A stretch of DNA of 64,000 bases from the NCBI RefSeq assembly GCF_019578655.1, contig NC_063262.1:20405582-20469581 (forward strand). The letters run 5' to 3'. A model generated the notes under the pieces. It was not told the DNA's origin. It saw only the letters and a list, made by a program, of their open reading frames with translations, and searched no databases. The DNA is from Ricinus communis (taxonomy: Eukaryota; Streptophyta; Magnoliopsida; Malpighiales; Euphorbiaceae). Of the stretch, positions 1 through 12,390 are shown piece after piece. Every line of letters begins with the position of its first letter. The first letter of the stretch is position 1. The position numbers were made by a program, and so were the translations under genes.

Positions 1-476
1 ACAATCCAAACTACCATAGAAGAAAAATATGAGGCGTTCTTCACAATTGCCCTTCCAAGTGTTACTTTGATTCACGAGGAAAACGAATAACAGTGTCATT
101 ACAAGAAAGCAAATTAACAGAGATTCACATCGCTTTCTTTTCTTCACTACTTGAAAAATCACAAACAAACAAGAAACAAGAGAAAAATTTATTTTGATCT
201 GCAACACCCCAAAAACACGAAGTAAAAGGTACTATATATGCTAAGGACACATCTACTTCTAATGGTATGCCATCCATTTACTACTTGTTTCCTTTCTGCA
301 TCTGTACAAATCCATCTCCAAGGCCAGCCTGCCATATTTGATAGAGAAACAGGCCAACGTAAAAGCTAAAGTTCTACATGAAATGAAAATTGAAAGCAAA
401 GCATCAACAGTAACTGACAGAACATTTTGAATGAAACAGAAAAGAAAAAGGGGTAAATGCTATTGGATAGAGATAC
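1..476. other. 3' flank of the HMGB gene
   Basis: Contains the expected 3' UTR of the minus-strand HMGB gene immediately left of 477, then AT-rich DNA with short purine and poly-A runs. No other gene is recognisable. The poly(A) site cannot be placed with confidence. Confidence 0.4.
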
Positions 477-1911
477 CTAAGAACTGGCTTCCTGCTCATC
501 ATCATTGTTAACTTCAGAAGTGGATTTCTCAGATTCTTCCTCAGATTTTTCATTGCCTCCATTATTCTTATTATTGTTATTCTACCAATAGCAGCAAACG
601 ACAAAATCATTCAATTGAAGCAATGAGGATAGATTTTTTAAAAAGAAAAGGAAAGGAAAGGAGGACCGTACAAATTTCTGCTGCTTGTAAGCTTCAAGAA
701 CTTTCTCATACTCGGCTTTTCGCTTTAGTGCCTTTTCAAGATATGGAGCTTTGTCCTTAAAAAAAACAGAGCAGCAAACATGATAATTGCAGTTTATTTA
801 GGAGGCTGTTTGGATAAATGGCAATCGGATTACTTCGAGTACTCTATAATTTTTTGTTAAGTTAGGAGATTGTGAAATTGGAGATCTTACAGTCTCAGAG
901 AGAGATTTCCATTTCTCACCACCAGCTTTCCCCACCTGCATAATAACAGTGCACATACATCTTAGTTTCTATTTAGAAAATCAAATGCAATTCAACTTTG
1001 GAATTTAAAATTTAATAGCTTAGCCTAAAGCAAAAAAAACGTAGAAAATAATCTCTAAAAAAATTCGATTATTTATTTTATTACTAATAACAATAATAAT
1101 AATAACAGTATACGTACATTATTATAGACCAAACAAATGAACGAACGAGTCAATTAATAGATGAAACATTTGAAAGCCTGAATAGAAAAGAAAATCAATG
1201 ACTCAAAAAGAGATAAAGAATTCGAATCTCACAGCAGAGACAGCTTTGTTATCAGGATATTTCTCCTTGAAGTACTTCCTGAACTCGTCCCTGTTATCAA
1301 CCAAACAATAACTTACATTACAAATTTCAAAATCGAATTTGTAAGAATATGTATAAAAAAATTACAAGTCTCACATGAAAATGAAGAACGCAGAAGCAGG
1401 ACGCTTTGGAGCATCAGTATCCTTCGAAACATTCTTCTTCTTCCTGCTGCTCGCTTCTTCCTTTCCAGGTTTGCTCTCAGCTTTTCGTGCCTTAAGCACC
1501 CTTCAATGACAAAAACACACTAAAATTATTTTTTTTAAAATAAAAAATTAAAAAAAAATCCACACTTCTCTGAAAATCGTTTGAAATTAAATCGAACCAA
1601 AAGTAAAATCCTATTTAAACACCACATAATAAAGCACAAAATCATCATAATTAGTAACAAACAAACATGATAGATACACGTGAATCTCTCTCGACTTAAA
1701 ACACTTAAGAAGAGGAAAATCGATTAAACTTATGAACAAACAATAAAAGCGCAATATCACAAAGTTTCATAGAGAAAACAAAACAAACAAAATTTAAACC
1801 AAAAAGAAAAGATTGAATCAGAGAAACACACACACGACAGAGGGAGAGAGAGAGAGATTACTTAGAGGAAGGCTTCTTTTGAGCGATCACAGCATTTCTA
1901 GGTCCTTTCAT
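477..1911 (-). CDS. HMGB: HMG-box chromatin protein (plant HMGB type), six exons
   Basis: Small nuclear architectural protein that binds and bends DNA through one HMG box. Exons on the minus strand: 1911-1862, 1500-1375, 1290-1233, 935-891, 755-672 and 581-477. Every junction is GT-AG and the frame stays open, giving 155 residues, close to plant HMGB2/3 length (about 140-150). Seen in order: a basic Lys-rich N-terminus (residues 1-45); one HMG box at about 46-121, with the PKRPASAFFIFM start, the KYPDNKAVSAVGKAGGEKWKS core and the YEKVLEAYKQQ end; an Asn-rich linker; and an acidic Glu/Asp/Ser tail to the stop. This basic-box-acidic order is the plant HMGB layout. The start is the ATG at 1911-1909, the first in the frame and about 100 bp from a TATA box. 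No defect is visible. The paralogue number cannot be assigned from the sequence alone. Confidence 0.93.
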
Positions 1912-2011
1912 GGCTAATTAGATATAGAGAGGAACAAAGCGAATTTTACTAATAAAATCTTTCCTTTCTCTTTTGAAATGGAGAAATTGGAAATGTGAGG
2001 AAAGAGCAGTA

Positions 2012-2022
2012 GTATATATAAG
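2012..2022 (-). promoter_or_regulatory. TATA box of the HMGB gene
   Basis: Read on the minus strand, TTATATATACT lies about 100 bp upstream of the HMGB start codon, a normal distance for a plant core promoter with a short leader. The leader between it and the ATG is AT-rich and has no other ATG that is clearly better placed. Confidence 0.55.
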
Positions 2023-2029
2023 CAAGGAG

Positions 2030-4158
2030 GAGTACTGCTTGCGGTTTTCAAAGTGAACTTGAATCCAAATATCACGTCCAAATTTTTTCTTTAATCTTTT
2101 TTTTCTTTTTGGCGGGAAATGGAATTTGTAAAGAGTAGTAATCGTCTAGCCGTAGGGGAAGGCGAGTGAATTTGTACTCGCAGAAAGCTATGATATTCGC
2201 TGAATCCGATAAACACGTGTCCCAAGATGTCTACTTTGAGCGGGTAGACGTTAGGTGCGAGTATGGATAGCTATTGTGGTTTTTGCATAAGCAGTAACAC
2301 ACGCTGTGCAGAACCGTTGTTTGGGTGGGGACGTGCGGGGAAGCGTGACTTCCAGATTTTAATTTTAGGGAAATTAATTCTTATTTAAGGGATTTATTGA
2401 ACGGTATCTTCTTTTTTCTTTTTGAGATTCAACGGCATTCTTTTTCTTTTTTGGAGGAACGTTGAATGGTATATTTTCTTAATGATACTATTGCTATTAT
2501 TAACAAACTTATTGTCATTATGATATGTTGTGCCACAAAATCATAGATTGAAATTTAACCATTAAACTTTCATTTAAATAATATATAATATGAAATGATA
2601 GAGATTAAATCTTTGTAGCACATCCTTCTTAAAAAAAATGAAAATTATGTCTATTAATAAATTAAATAATCAAGATTTAAGAGTTCTATATTCGCTATAT
2701 AATCAGAGGGTGAAGATTGTGGTTCAAGGGAAGTAGCCTTTGGTAGTAGCATTGTCTTTGTCTCTCTCAAAACAACTTTGGTTTATAGTATTAGGGTTCT
2801 CTATTAGTCGGCAGATCAGATGATGGCTCTTGCCACCGATAACTCTCTTTAGTAGACTTTTTAGATTATTTGTGTTTTTTCTTCATTTTCTTTTTATATT
2901 ATGTTTATTTCTTGTTTTAGTGCCCCTTTGTAAGTATAGTACTTGGTTTTTTTGTGGTTTTATTGCAGGGTTATTTTCCAATGGCCTTTACTTGGTCAAG
3001 TAATGCAACATTGCCTGCCTTTCACATCTATTGGTGCACCATTGGAGTTTGTTGGTTGATGGATGTAGATAAGAGAGGAGGTGAACAATTGGGTTTGTTC
3101 AAAAGCATGAAAATGAAATAATTAAGCCCATATCGGTCTTCATTGCATCTCCTTTCACCCAAAGCTGGAGTCTTTAAAGTGGCCTTATTTTTTGTCACTA
3201 CTCGGTTATGATGGTTGTTCTTTAATGCATTTAACCTTATGCTTTTAGTTCTTTGGCTTGAGATTTCTTGAAGTCTTAGGTTTTAGGTGCTGGAGATAGG
3301 TTGGATTGATGGTCTCTGATTTCCTTCAGTGATGGTGATCTTGAGAAGAAGATGGATGTAGTTGGTAGTGAAGGATTAAGTGAGGGACCTTTTAGCATTT
3401 TTACTATTGTTTTATGCCCTAGAGCTGTTTATCCACTCCGCTTCAAGCCTAATAATTTAGGTTTAGTAGGTTATGTATCTTTAGTTTTGAACTCTTTAAA
3501 TTTCTTTGTTTGTTGGGCCATTGGTCCATATTCTCTAAACTGTTTTAGACTTTTTACTTGTATTCAAACTCCTTATGTACTTTCATTTAGCTATTGAGTC
3601 TTATAATCCAGCAATTTGGCTAAATAACCTATTTTTATATTCTTTTCAATTTCATCCAATTCTTCTAAAAATTTCAAAACTAGATGCATACTTCATTTTC
3701 TTTTAAAAATACTAAGAGAATAAGTCAATAATTGAAAGAAACACACTCTTTTTGTTTCTCTCAAAGTGAAGTAAAATGGACAACTAAGTCCATTGATCAA
3801 TATCAAAATCTACCCATTGCAAATCAATTCAAAATCAAAATCAAAATCTCTACTTCAAAGTCTATTGATCTATAATTTAGTTTCAATTTATGAATTTAAA
3901 TTCATAATCATCATGTACATGCTTGCCAACTGTTCTCATTACTAGACTCCACTACAACTCCCTCTTGGTGGTCGATCCATACAATGCACTATTTTTTATG
4001 CTCTTGATATAATTAAGTGATCCTTTTTAATAATTTTTGTCTAATCCAAGGATAGCTATAATATCTTAAAGTTTTCTATAACATTGTAGACTTTGCTTAT
4101 TTCTTTGTGTAAATTTATAATGTTCCTTACCAGCAATTTGAGATTAGAGCATAGTTGA
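2030..4158. other. Intergenic, HMGB upstream region; no gene recognised
   Basis: 2030-2700 is the upstream flank of HMGB. 2700-3600 is less AT-rich and shows an 81-codon plus-strand frame at 3352-3597 with no recognisable motif, plus pieces of text-like low-complexity Thr/Leu/Phe coding. This could be a decayed transcribed repeat (for example LINE 3' sequence), but I cannot support a call. 3600-4158 is AT-rich. Confidence 0.4.
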
Positions 4159-4414
4159 TGTTGAATCTAAAGGATTTACTATTGGATTGATAACTTTATT
4201 AATTAATTATCTTGATAGTAAGTAGCATCTAAATGTAAAAAATCTCATAACAGGAGCAAGGCCAGTTATGATACAATTGAAGGAAAATTGTAATGTATGT
4301 ATAATGAAGCTTAACCTTAAAACAAAACAAAGAGGGCTATTTGTACTCTAACACTAAGAGAATGGAAAATACTATACTACCCTTACAATAAACATTGAAT
4401 TATAGTGTTTAACA
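4159..4414 (-). repeat. 3' LTR of the minus-strand Ty1/copia element (about 256 bp)
   Basis: On the minus strand the LTR begins TGTTAAACAC directly after a purine-rich tract (GAGGGGGGA, 4423-4415) that fits a polypurine tract. It most likely ends at ...TTCAACA (4159), giving 5'-TG...CA-3' ends with short inverted TGTT/AACA termini. The inner edge at 4414 is well supported by the PPT. The outer edge at 4159 is inferred only from the terminal CA, because the partner 5' LTR is missing. Confidence 0.6.
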
Positions 4415-7400
4415 TCCCCCCTCAAACTCATGATGCGATAGCAACAAGCATCGAGAGTTTGTCAGACAGAAAGCGAAAACATGAAGCAGTTAAACATTTT
4501 GTAAATAAGTCTGCAAGCTGTAAGGAAGAAAAAAATAAAAGGCAATGTCAAGGTGCCATTTTGAAGATGATGACAGGTAATATAACAGTTGATTTTGATA
4601 TGCTTGGTCCGTTCATGAAAGACCGAATTGTGTGCAATCTGAATAGCACTCTTATTATCACAATGTAAATGAATCGGTTGCGCAGAAAGACACCCATATC
4701 AGCAAGCAACCATTGCAACCAAACTATTACACAAGTAGTGGAAGCCATAGCGCGATATTCAACCTCCATGGAGGATCGGGAAATGATGTCCTGCTTCTTA
4801 CTTTTCCAAGAGATAAGAGAATCACTTAGAAAAATACAAAATCCAGTAGTTGATTTGCGGTCAATGGGATCACCGGCCCAATCAGCATCAGAGTAAGCAC
4901 ATAACTCTAAAGATGAAGTAGATGAAAATAAAAGAGTCTTAAACTGAGTGTCGCGGAGGTATCTCAAGATATGAAGAACAGCAGCCCAATGAACTGTAGT
5001 AGGAGAAATAACAAACTGACTGACTATATGAACAGCATATGCGATATCAGGACGAGTGATAGTAAGATAAACCAGACTTCCAACAATAGTCCGATATAAA
5101 CTCAGATCTGGCAGAGGAGAACCATCAGAAGTAGAATAACGATCATTGAGCGCAATCGGAGTATCAACAGTCTTATTATTAGAAAGACGAGCACGCTTAA
5201 AAATATCAGAAATATACTTAGATTGAGAAAGGAGATACCCTTTAGGAGAGGAAGCAACTTCAATACTCAAGAAGTAACGAAGGGGACCTAGGTCCTTCAT
5301 AGCAAAGCAACGAGTCAGTTCAGACTTCAATATACTAATTCCGACAACATCATCACCTGTAATAATCATATCATCAACATATAAGGAAAGCAAGATTGGA
5401 CCAGCTGAAGTACATTTGGACCAATTAGTGCAGAGTCATGGTTGCTAGGATAAAAGCCAAGTGAAGTAATCACAGTAGTAAACTTCTCAAACCAGGCGCG
5501 AAGAGCCTGTTTGAGACCATAAAGAGCCTTCCTAAGTTTGCAATCTTCACTATCATGATCAAGGCCAAGAGGAGGAACCATATAAACTTCTTTATGGAGG
5601 TCTTCATTCAAAAAGGAATTTTTAACATCCATTTAAGTTATATTCCAATGACAAATAGAAGCAACAGCAATAAGAGTTCGAACTGTAGTCATTTTAGCAA
5701 CGGGAGCAAAAGTTTCCTTATAATCCAGACCATATTCCTGAGAATAACCCTTAGCCACTAGACGAGCTTTATATTGTTCAATAGACCCATCAGACTTGGT
5801 TTTAATCTTATAGACCCAACGAGAACCAATAGTACGTTTACCTACAAGAAGAGACACTAAATCCCAAGTACGGGTTTGATGAAGAGCAGTCAGTTCCTCA
5901 GCCATAGCATGCTGCCAAAGTGGATCAAGAATCGCTTCTTTGAAAGATAGAGGCTCAGAAAGGCGATGAATAGAAGCTAGAAAAGAGACAAAAGAACTCA
6001 AATAATAAGAATAATCAAAATCAGGCTGTTTAGTGGACTTACGATTTCGTACAAGATAGCGAGGTTCGATAGTATCCGCAGTCTTAGGAGATGATTAGGC
6101 AGAGATTATAGTGGAAGAGCCAATAGAAGTGTCAGAAATACCAGTAGAGGATAGCTCATTAATATCAGTAGCAAAAGGATCAATATGAATAAGATCAGAC
6201 ATAGATATATTGTGAGAACGATTAGGAATTGTAAAATAAGGAATATGTTCAAGAAAAACAACATGACGAGAAACATATAACTTATGACTGACTAGATCAA
6301 AATAACGATACCCTTTTTTACCTGCATTATAACCAAGAAAAACAAATATGGTAGATCGAGATGTTAACTTACTACGTTCAACATGAGGAAGAAGAACAAA
6401 ACATGTAGAACCAAAGACAAGAAGGGAAGAATAATCTAGAGGACGACTATATAACCCTTCATAGGGAGACAAGCCAGAATTATGAGAACTAGGAATTTTG
6501 TTAATTAAAAGAACAGAAGTAAGAATTCCCTCCCCCTAAAATTCACTAGGGATGCTAGCAGATAACAGAAGTGATCGTGCAGTTTCAAGGATCTGCCTAT
6601 GTCTTCTTTCAGCAACTCCATTTTGTTCAGGAGTATCAGTGTAAGAAGTCTGAAAAATTGTACCATCTAAAGCAAGTAGGTCCTTAAAAGCATGAGAAGT
6701 ATTCTCTCCCCCCAAGTCATATCTAAAGCATTTAATAACAGCTGAATGTTGGGTTTTCACAAGAGATCGAAAATCATTATAAATACCAAAAAAGTCTAAA
6801 CTACGTTTCATAAGATAAATCCAACAATAACAAGTGCAATCATCAATAAAAGATACATAATAACGAGAACCCCCTTTTGTAGAGACATGAGAGGGTCCCC
6901 ATACATCATAATGAATAAGATAAAAAAGAGCAGCAGATATAGTAGTACTTTTAGGAAAAGACAATGCAGTAAACCTTGCTAGTTTACAGCCATTGCAATT
7001 AGAAATATCATGAGTTTTTAAATTTCCTAAAGCCCCTGTAGAGACTAAAAATTGCAAACAAGACACAGAGACATGGCCAAGGCGAGAATGCCAGAAATAA
7101 AACACAGATGAAGAGGGACTCAAACGAAAGGATGAAAAATTCACACCAGGAACAACTGCCGTAGTATGAGGAGTTTTGAGCTGATCTAATACATAAAGTC
7201 CTCCTTCTCTATGGCCGATCCCAATCACCTTCTGAGAATTTGGATCCTGAAAAGAACAAGCAAAAGAAGAAAAAGAAATTGAGCATCTAGTATCACATAT
7301 CTGACCAACAGAGGCAAGATTCAAAGCAAGACTAGGAATGTGATAAACATTAGATAAGGACAGAGAATGTGTAATAACTGAACCAACACCTTGCAATGGC

Positions 7401-8190
7401 ATAGGTGTACCACTAGCACTCATAAAAGGAACTGAAACCTTAGGAGTTAGAGAAGTAAAAGATGACAAATTAGGTGACATATGATTTGAAGCACTAGAAT
7501 CTAGAATCTAAGAGGAAGGGGATATACTTAAGACATTAGATGACAGACCTATTTGAAAGGAAGCTGACATGGCATGAGGCTGAGATGTAAGGAACTGTTG
7601 AAACTGCTCAATCATAGATGGATCCAAGGAGGAGGATGTTGACAGTGTATTGTGAGGACAAGGTAGAAGAGGAGGTCCATTATGAAGAGTCGGTGGTCAA
7701 TAAGACCACTGATGAGATTGCTGCTGTTGTTGCTGCTTTCTTCTGCCCAATTTTGGACACTGAGATTTTTAATGACCTTTTTGCTCACCAAACCACATTT
7801 ATCACAAGCAACAGACCAATATATGATCTGAACTGAGACTTAAAGTCTGATTGAGGAGGCATGGCAAAGACAAATAGAGTGGGAAATGAAGAAACCTCTT
7901 TTACACCAGAAGACTTAAGACGAATTTTCTTCACCTAAAAGTTCACTAACAACAGAGTCAACAGAAGGTAGTGGTTGACGATGCAGAATAGACCCACGAA
8001 GTCCCTCAAACTCATCACGAAGAGCCATTAAAAACTGTACCAAACTCTACTCCTCTCTTCGTGTAATATAAGCCCCAAAGGCTCGTAATTAAGCAGGTTT
8101 TGTGAGAGCTAATTGATCCCATAAATCTGTCATAGCATCATAAAATTCCTGAATACTCATATTTTTTGGTGTTAAACTTTTTCTCAACTC
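4415..8190 (-). pseudogene. Decayed Ty1/copia gag-pol polyprotein, 5' end missing
   Basis: Minus-strand copia order gag-protease-integrase-RT-RNase H is seen from high to low coordinates. The gag C-terminal piece is near 8165-8089 (IQEFYDAMTDLWDQLAL). A damaged CX2C zinc knuckle lies near 7790-7740. The protease motif near 7510-7480 reads ILDSSASNHM with a stop next to it. GAG-pre-integrase and integrase core follow (about 7140-6536; HSRLGHVS, then TPEQNGVAERRHRQILE). The later integrase domain is at 6472-6095. RT runs 6001-5340 (GSRWVYKIKTKSDGSIEQYKARLVAKGYSQ, then YGLKQALRAWF and YVDDMIITGDD), and RNase H 5100-4600 (YSDADWAGDPIDRKSTTGFC). Several frameshifts and stops (around 7500, 6480-6536, 6001-6095, 5633, 5370-5400 and 4750) break it, so it cannot be translated. 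The gag start, PBS and 5' LTR are gone. Confidence 0.9.
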
Positions 8191-8199
8191 ATCATTTAT

Positions 8200-10256
8200 C
8201 AAGATTTTAGAACAAAAAGGATTTTGTGAGTCATCTTCACTTCCCACATCCTCCATTGTGCTCTCAATTCTTTTCACTTCTTTGATCTCTAGGATTACTT
8301 TCTTCCTAAACTCCTCCACTACTTCATCTATAATCTCAACTCTCACACAAGTAGCTTCTTCCTTATCCTTATGCTTGATAGATCGAAAAACATTCAGCTT
8401 CACTTCATCATATCCAACTCAATACAAGATTACTATTGAAGACATCAATGATGATCTTGTTGGTCATCATGAAAGGTCTCCCTAAGATGATTGGAACTAT
8501 TTTTATATTTTTCACAATTAAGACAATAAGATCCATTAAGAAAAAGAATTTGCCCATTTAACGAGGACATCTTCTACAACTTTTAGTGGTTGCTTCATTG
8601 AAAATCCGCAATTTAGAGGCACACTCTTGTTAGTCGCATTTCGCCTAGTCCTAGCTTTCTAAAAACAAATATAGACATAAAATTAATACTTGCACCTAAA
8701 TCTAGTAAGCTTTTTTAAATTCAACATTACCAATAGTGTAAGGAATAGCAAACTCTCTCGATCTTGAAGTTTTTATGGCATCCGATTGAGCACAACTGCA
8801 CTATAATTTTCTATCACTAAGATGGTGTCATACTCCTCTAATTTCTTCCTATCGAAGATAAGCTCCTTGCATCTCCAAGTTATGGGTTGAGGAAGAATGA
8901 TGCCTTGCAATTTGATATATTTTTGCTTCTAAATTCTCATGCTTGTCATTGGTGGCATTAACAACCTTCTCTAAAGCAACTTCCCAATCTTGCTTCCTTT
9001 CCTAGGCTTGGAAATTAAGAGTTATAATTCGATTGTTGAAAACTGGGATGAGCTTGGGGTCTTTGAATATTAGGTTGATTGCCTTATCCAAAGTTTAGAT
9101 GATTTCTCCATTAGGTTATAGGTGTTCAAATAAGGGTTTTTGACTTGCCGGTTTGCAAAGTTTTTAACATAACTCGCTCGCTTGCTCCAGTGAAAATGAG
9201 GAAAATGGATTTCCCACTTGACAATCTATGCTTGTATGACAATTACCCCCACACAACTCACAAACCAAAAAATGTGTAGCATTAAATAGTATTATAATTC
9301 ATAGAGCTTCCTTGCTCTGTTAAATTAGCACTTTGAGCTTGTAAGGTTGTCAACACGTCCACCTCAATCTTCCCTCCTCTCTTAGGCATCTCGGTCCTCT
9401 CATTTATCCATCTATAACTGTTTGATACCATTTCTCTATCAATTCATAACCCTCATTTACTTATTTCTTCATCTCTAGTTGAAGAAACCAACCCATAGTA
9501 AAAATTGCTCATGATGTGGACAATGCCTCAAAAGATCCTTATATCTCTCATAAACATCATACAATGTTTCATCCCTTTCCTGTCTAAAATTTGAAATTTT
9601 GGACCTCAACTTGGATGATTTTGCTAGTGAAAAATATTTGCTAAGAAAACACTTCACCAACTCATCCCAAGTGGTAATTATTCTCGGTTGCAGCAAGTTC
9701 AACCAAATCCTTACTTTATCTCAAAGAATGAGAGGAAAAATATTAAATGAATCGCATCTTCGCTCAGTCCGTTAATCTTGAATGTGGCACATATATCCAA
9801 AGATAATTGTATATGTTCATTTGTGTCTTCGTTAGCCAACCCATGAAATAAGGAACCTTGAACCATTTGAATGATCGCCGGCTTTATCTCAAAATTACTT
9901 GCTTCCACCTTTGCCTTTCAGATACTATTTTGCTCTCATTGGGAAAAAGGTACAATGAAGTCCATAATCTGCCTCTCATTCTCCAATGGTGTTCCATATT
10001 GCTCATTAGGTGCTCTAGGAAAATGATTCTCTTGATGAGCCATAATTATTAACCATGGTGGTGTTCCTATCAAAGCTCTATTCAATCGAAATATTCTTTC
10101 TATTTCCGGATCAAAAGGCATAAGCGCATTATCAAATTTTTTTATTCTTCGTATGCACTAACACAAGTACCTATAATCAATAAAAGAAAACAAAATGTTA
10201 GATTACTAGCAACTAACTTGGTATCAATATCACAAAAACAATCCCCGACTGCGCCA
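8200..10256 (-). pseudogene. Ty3/gypsy (Athila/Tat-like) gag-protease fragment
   Basis: Minus-strand remnant of a gypsy element, read from high to low coordinates. An N-terminal gag stretch lies near 10121-9940. Gag core follows at 9908-9475, with TWDELVKCFLSKYFSLAKSS and the FRQERDETLYDVYERYKDLLRHCPHH block typical of plant gypsy gag. A complete CCHC knuckle, CELCGGNCHTSIDC, is near 9265-9220. The aspartic-protease region is at 8710-8410, with a LGASINFMS active-site block (family form DLGASIN) and the ILGRPFMMTNKIIIDV block. The reading breaks at many points (stops near 9470, 9710, 9930 and within 8500-9200). RT, RNase H, integrase and the 3' LTR are absent; the protein ends at a junction with copia gag near 8165-8200. 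Confidence 0.85.
10239..10256 (-). other. Degenerate primer-binding site of the gypsy element
   Basis: On the minus strand the sequence TGGCGCAGTCGGGGATTG follows the LTR end. Athila/Tat-type elements usually have TGGCGCCGTTGCCGGGGA here; this copy keeps both ends of that motif but has lost its middle. It sits between the LTR and the gag remnants, as expected. Confidence 0.65.
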
Positions 10257-10264
10257 AAAACTCG

Positions 10265-11873
10265 TGAAATTTTCGAAGTGTACAGATCACATAAAGTAAT
10301 GAAGTGACAGTAAAGTATCATCTCACGAGGTTTAAAATTATGAGTACTGAAATTAATTAGCTAACTAATATCTAACAATTGATATTAGATTAAAAGAAAT
10401 GAAAAATCAACTTTAGCACTACTTTAAACTACTAAATTATATTCTAGCTAATTGAGATAAATGGAGAGTCGCAAGTTTAAGGATTACTAAGGCGTAATGG
10501 TCTCACTAAGATCATATTGGGTTTTACTTGAGTTAATTAAATGCTCCTAATTTATAGTGCTTCACCTACCTAAATTAGTTACATTAACCCTTATCTATAA
10601 TTGATTAACTCCTACCTTTAATCTCTAGAGGATTCACTCATTTTCTTGAGGGAAACTCTCACCTATTCATATAAGAAATACTTACAACTCACAAATCTTA
10701 AAAGCTTACAAGGCACAATTAGGCAAAAGAGTGACACTTGAGGTCTAAGAGGCATCTTTATCTAGAAAACTCCCAAGAAAATTATTTCATCAAGCACTTT
10801 GGGTGCAAACCTCTCAATCAACACCTCAAGCAGAAATAAATTCATATTTATTAGCCAAACAAAAGAAAATAGCAATTATAACAGAAAAGTTGAGCATAAA
10901 AATAAAAGGATTTCAAATTAATTAAACTCAAAGTAAAATCCAATATTCACAAAGTTAACCCATAACCCTAGCAATGATTTAGTTGTTCCTTATCAAAAGT
11001 AGACTCTCCAAGAAAGAAAACAAAGAATATAAAGTTATTACAAGATTATAAGATCACAGAGCACAAGAATTTAACCAAATTTCAGATAATAAACTAAGAA
11101 ATAATAGCTTTGCTCTCTAACTTCACTTGTAAAGCTTTTAATTTTTACTTCTCTTTTGAAATCACCACTTTAAAACTTGATTTTCAACCCCCAATCTTCA
11201 TCCATAAGGAAAAATCTATCAAGTTTATCCTTTTTTTAGTATTTATACTAGGTTTTTATTCTTTTCGTTGACAACTCCTTAGTCCTTCCTTATCCTAAGT
11301 GTCTAAATGATGGGTATTTATATGCCTCCTTGATATTGCCTATGTGTCCTTCAATTAAAATGAAACTTCCAGCTTGACACGGACTGTGTTAGTTTTGTGC
11401 ATAAAGTGACACGGATAGTGTCAGTGTGTGAAGAATCACTTAAAGTTGAACCCGCGTGACATGGGTCGTGTCACTTTTCTTTATGGTTCAACAATTCATG
11501 TCACAAAACGGTGGCTTCCCAAGAGACTGACATGGACCATGTCATTTTCCTTCATTAGTTGATACAAACCGTGTCACAACCTAATAGCTTTTCTTCAAAG
11601 TGACACGGCCTGTGTTGCTTTTCTTTATAAAATGACATGGACTGTACCAGACACTTTATCACACAAAGGTCTTGAATTCTTGATGCATTTTTGTCCCTTC
11701 ATGCTAATCCCTTCTTTTACACCCTTTTTCCTTAATTTTTCTTCTTTTTCTCAATCCTACAATAATGAAAATAGAAGGTGTGAGAATGATTATATTCATC
11801 TTAATCCACATTAATTTCTATAGATTTAGGTTCCAAATATGTATAATTTGTAGGTGAAATACCCCATACATCA
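10265..11873 (-). repeat. 5' LTR of the gypsy element (about 1.6 kb)
   Basis: Lies directly upstream (minus strand) of the degenerate PBS. Proposed ends are TGATGTATGGGG at 11873 and ...ATTTCA at 10265, giving TG...CA. The LTR carries a cluster of imperfect palindromes of the form TGACACGG...CCGTGTCA between about 11370 and 11650, a feature I know from other large plant gypsy LTRs. The boundaries are inferred, since there is no second LTR in the window to align with. Confidence 0.6.
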
Positions 11874-12390
11874 CTCGGGCATGTCATTGCCATTGTTTCT
11901 TATCATGCCATTGTCATTGTCGTTGCTGCCAATCATAAACGAAGCTGATTATATCAACTGAATCAATCGATCCGGTCCAATTTTAAAACACTCTAGTCTA
12001 CTAATGGCACACATGTTTGAACGACGCCACCACTAATATGGCCAAAGACAAAGTAAAAAAAAAAAAAAAAAAAACCTTATGCACTTGCCTATTTATCAAG
12101 GGATGTAAAGTTGATGCATTTGTAGAAATAGAAATATAAAGAACAGATGTAAACCAAGCCTATGCATCAAGTGGATATGATTTTGTTAGAAACTACAATT
12201 AATAGGATTGTGGATGGGTGAAAGGTGGTGTTCCATTAGTTTAGCGGATGAAAGCCATTTTCAAGTCATCTTCTTCTAATAAACCTTTCATTTTTCTAGA
12301 GCTCCGACATACTAAATCGTTCTCTACTTCCAAGAAAGAAGTATTTGCTGGCATTTTTTGAGTCGCGATATCTATATCCAAAGCTATTAG
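11874..12390. other. Spacer between two gypsy LTRs; no gene recognised
   Basis: About 500 bp with a poly-A run of about 21 near 12055-12075. No coding frame or RNA gene is recognised. It ends with ATTAG (12386-12390), the same five bases that directly follow the next LTR. Confidence 0.4.

Noticed and set aside
3352..3597. 81-codon plus-strand frame
   Set aside because: Hydrophobic and low in charged residues, with no motif; short enough to be chance.
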